NCBI GenBank assembly: GCA_964607865.1 | Contig: CAZSLZ010000139.1 | Location: forward strand, 1 to 8,271 | Direction: 5' to 3' | DNA length: 8,271 nt | DNA from: CAZSLZ01 sp964607865 | GTDB taxonomy: Bacteria > Vulcanimicrobiota > JAJTBE01 > CAZSLZ01 | In this document: piece after piece, positions 6,678 through 8,271 of the stretch | Layout of the letters: every line of letters begins with the position of its first letter | Numbering within the stretch: position 1 is the first letter of the stretch | Program-made: the position numbers and the translations under genes | The notes under the pieces: generated by a model | Databases searched by the model: none | Told to the model about the DNA's origin: nothing | What the model saw: the letters and a program-made list of their open reading frames with translations, nothing else

Positions 6678-7034
6678 TTATCCCAGTTCTTTTTCAACTT
6701 TTTTCTTAGTTTTTCTCAGTTCCAGCCTTATTCTTCCCAGGTTGGCTCCCGAAGAAGCCAGGAGGGCCAGAATTACCCCGTTTGAAAGCAAATCCAGGGT
6801 AAGATTGGAGTCAGCATATTCAATAAATGTCTGTTTTACTTCTTTTTTATCGATAATACCAGCTATTTTAATACCCGATTCGATACATTTATGGGATAAA
6901 CCTGCAAGATTATCCACTTCAAAATCTTCTGGTGCCACAAAGTCAATTATATTAGCATCTTCATCAATCAAAAAAGCGCCGGTTACCCCTTCAACGGTAC
7001 ACAAACTTTCCAGAATATCATGAGTTTCTGACAT
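6678..7034 (-). CDS. Stand-alone Roadblock/LC7-domain protein (MglB-like)
   Basis: This 118-aa protein consists of a single Roadblock/LC7 domain. It shows the family pattern: an N-terminal helix (DILESLCTVEGVTGAFLIDEDANII), a central helix (NLAGLSHKCIESG), paired strands, and the C-terminal hallmark GANLGRIRLELRKTKKKVEKEL. Bacterial members such as MglB usually dimerise and regulate Ras-like GTPases in polarity, gliding or pilus control. A regulator role is therefore likely, but no GTPase gene is visible in the window. ATG 7034 follows AAGGAG at normal spacing. The gene starts 18 nt after the DUF4388 gene and is 36 nt before the receiver gene, so it is clearly in the same operon. A second Roadblock domain is encoded at the operon's end; the two could form hetero-oligomers (inference). 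Confidence 0.9.
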   Translation of the reverse strand: MSETHDILESLCTVEGVTGAFLIDEDANIIDFVAPEDFEVDNLAGLSHKCIESGIKIAGIIDKKEVKQTFIEYADSNLTLDLLSNGVILALLASSGANLGRIRLELRKTKKKVEKELG

Positions 7035-7052
7035 AAAAATCTCCTTAACTTT

Positions 7053-7937
7053 TTATACTGGCCTTACACTTACCAGATCGCCTTCCTGTAAATTATGCTT
7101 CTTCATGTTATTGGCTATTGTAGAAATATAACCTCCCAACCTTTTGCTGGGTTGGGATTTCACAATATATAAAGAACCGTCGGGAGCTTCCAACTCCAGG
7201 TTAAAGGTTTTTACGTTTCGAAGCCCCCATTCCTGAAGAATATATTCGTCAATCCAGAATATATCACCGGCCTTGAAGAATCCCTTTTCTTCCTTTACCA
7301 ATAACTGTTTTATCTTTTCCAGTTCTTCATCTTTCTGGTGCTTCTTGGCTTCAATTTCATCCTGTTTTTCTGCATATACATTTATTACCGCTCCCTCAGA
7401 AGAAACCTGGTTCAAAAAATCACTTACAGCTCCTGTACCTGCTACAATGTCGCCAAAACGACTGGCAAAGAAATCAGTAAGAATTTCTCCTCGATCAATT
7501 AAGATATACAACTTTTCTTCCTTGGAATCAAACTCAATGAAACCGGTATAAGCACTTTCCTCAAGAGTGGTCATGACTTTCTTCAATTCCCTCTCTCTGA
7601 CATCATAATCGAGATATAAAGGCTGGAAAGCAAAGTTGGATTCCACCACATCAACTATGCGGGGCGAAACAATATAAGTGCTTACGTTAACTTCTTCGCC
7701 CTTCAGTTTATTCAGCAACCGGGACTGGGGTTGCACATTTATTGCATCATCTTTTATCTCCACAGCCCGGGTTATTACTCCATGCTTGTAAAAAATTACT
7801 ATTATAATTCCGGTATTTAAATCAAACTTTAAATACCCTGTAAAACTTTGTTGTTCCAGGTTATTCATCATTACATTTATATCTGGAAAATTTAACTTTA
7901 AGTCCTCTATTAAAGGATTTCCTTTTGGAAGAACCAA
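7053..7937 (-). CDS. Tandem DUF4388/PatA-N-like domain protein with C-terminal beta-barrel-like region
   Basis: This 294-aa soluble protein has an internal duplication. Residues 22-60 (MMNNLEQQSFTGYLKFD..IIIVIFYKHGVITRAVE) align with residues 120-158 (VMTTLEESAYTGFIEFD..KLYILIDRGEILTDFFA). Each reads as the DUF4388/PatA N-terminal pattern (L..L....ytG.l.f......y.l...G.i), a domain often found with two-component and Roadblock proteins. A charged coiled-coil stretch (about 190-218) joins them to a conserved-looking C-terminal region (219-294). That region ends in KRLGGYISTIANN and LQEGDLVSVRPV, the LxxGDxVxV style of double-psi beta-barrels; that fold is a guess. The start is TTG 7937, 9 nt after AAAGGAGG. 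The gene begins 16 nt after the upstream stop, which touches the SD. The domain's biochemical role is not established here. A sensing or adaptor part in the kinase/Roadblock pathway is inferred from context. Confidence 0.82.
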   Translation of the reverse strand: MVLPKGNPLIEDLKLNFPDINVMMNNLEQQSFTGYLKFDLNTGIIIVIFYKHGVITRAVEIKDDAINVQPQSRLLNKLKGEEVNVSTYIVSPRIVDVVESNFAFQPLYLDYDVRERELKKVMTTLEESAYTGFIEFDSKEEKLYILIDRGEILTDFFASRFGDIVAGTGAVSDFLNQVSSEGAVINVYAEKQDEIEAKKHQKDEELEKIKQLLVKEEKGFFKAGDIFWIDEYILQEWGLRNVKTFNLELEAPDGSLYIVKSQPSKRLGGYISTIANNMKKHNLQEGDLVSVRPV

Positions 7938-7946
7938 AACTTAACT

Positions 7947-7954
7947 CCTCCTTT
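7947..7954 (-). promoter_or_regulatory. Shine-Dalgarno AAAGGAGG for the TTG-started DUF4388 gene
   Basis: AAAGGAGG (7954-7947) is followed by a 9-nt spacer and TTG 7937. Its first A is the last base of the upstream gene's TAA stop, pointing to coupled translation. It supports the TTG start for the 294-aa protein. Confidence 0.75.
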
Positions 7955-8271
7955 TATTCGCTTGGCCTTTTCATTCCGCCAAACCTTTTTTTATGCTCCT
8001 TCAAGGAAAGAGATAATCGAGGCGGTTTTTTACTGCTCTTTCTTTTTAATGAAGAAATTGATAAAACCCCTAACTTTCTTTCTTTTTGAGCCAGGCTTTC
8101 ATCATCGGGTTCCTTTTTAACTTCCTTACCCGGATTATTATTATTCAATTCATCCGGCTTGGTTTCCTTGGACCTGGAATCATTTACAGTTCTTTTTGGA
8201 TGGCTGGATTTACCTTTGCTGGGCTCAGAACTCATATTTTTGGCACTCTTTTCAAACTGACACCACTTGTT
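7954..8271 (-). CDS. Basic, disordered Lys/Ser-rich protein or C-terminal tail of a larger protein (frame open to the edge)
   Basis: The sequence is not recognised. From ATG 8235 it would be a 93-aa protein rich in Lys, Ser, Pro and Arg, with no hydrophobic core. An Asn run (LNNNNPGKE) lies mid-way, and the C-terminal third is strongly basic (SSLKRKSSKKPPRLSLSLKE, then HKKRFGGMKRPSE). It looks intrinsically disordered. The same frame has no stop between 8235 and the window edge and encodes NKWCQFEKSAKN directly before the Met. The SD before ATG 8235 is only moderate (AAGAG, 10 nt away). This may therefore be the tail of a longer protein entering from the right rather than a complete gene. The stop at 7956-7954 overlaps the SD of the DUF4388 gene by one base, placing it in the operon. 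Confidence 0.6.
   Translation of the reverse strand, partial: NKWCQFEKSAKNMSSEPSKGKSSHPKRTVNDSRSKETKPDELNNNNPGKEVKKEPDDESLAQKERKLGVLSISSLKRKSSKKPPRLSLSLKEHKKRFGGMKRPSE

Noticed and set aside
1..8271. CRISPR arrays, tRNA/rRNA genes, insertion sequences or phage genes
   Set aside because: No regularly spaced repeats, no tRNA-like cloverleaf, no transposase or integrase motif and no terminal inverted repeats were seen on reading both strands.

Overview
The window comes from an AT-rich bacterial genome (GC roughly 40% by eye). All supported genes are on the minus strand, so transcription runs from high to low coordinates. Strong Shine-Dalgarno (SD) sites of the AAAGGAGG type and several non-ATG starts (TTG, GTG and probably ATT) recall low-GC Firmicutes-like lineages such as Clostridia or Halanaerobiales. 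The lineage cannot be fixed from this sequence alone.

Region 1 (8271 down to 3117) is a compact signalling operon. In order it encodes: a basic Lys/Ser-rich tail or small protein whose frame stays open to the window edge; a 294-aa protein with two tandem DUF4388/PatA-N-like modules; a stand-alone Roadblock/LC7 protein; a single-domain CheY-like response regulator; a soluble GAF-PAS-HisKA-HATPase histidine kinase; and a TPR / Glu-rich linker / Roadblock protein. Most gaps are under 40 nt. The exception is about 100 nt between regulator and kinase, which contains a possible weak terminator or attenuator. A clear intrinsic terminator lies 3 nt after the last stop. The TPR-Roadblock gene appears to start at an ATT codon, placed 8 nt after a perfect AAAGGAGG that is itself the end of the kinase gene.

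Region 2 (2967 down to 1, continuing off the left edge) is a surface-glycan segment. It encodes a polytopic membrane protein resembling GT-C glycosyltransferases or polymerases, a PglC-like monotopic phosphoglycosyl transferase, a PglD/NeuD-like left-handed beta-helix acyltransferase, and the first 64 codons of a short-chain dehydrogenase/reductase. The first three are translationally coupled by overlaps of 17 and 4 bp.

How they may work together (inference): the kinase and CheY-like receiver form a two-component pair without a DNA-binding output. The two Roadblock proteins, the DUF4388 protein and the TPR scaffold resemble GTPase-linked polarity or motility modules of the MglB type, although no GTPase is visible here. 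The glycan genes would load a modified, probably N-acylated, sugar phosphate onto a lipid carrier. The terminator argues that the two regions are separate transcription units, so a functional link between them is only positional. No RNA genes, insertion sequences, CRISPR arrays or phage features were seen, and there is no gene-free stretch over 300 bases.
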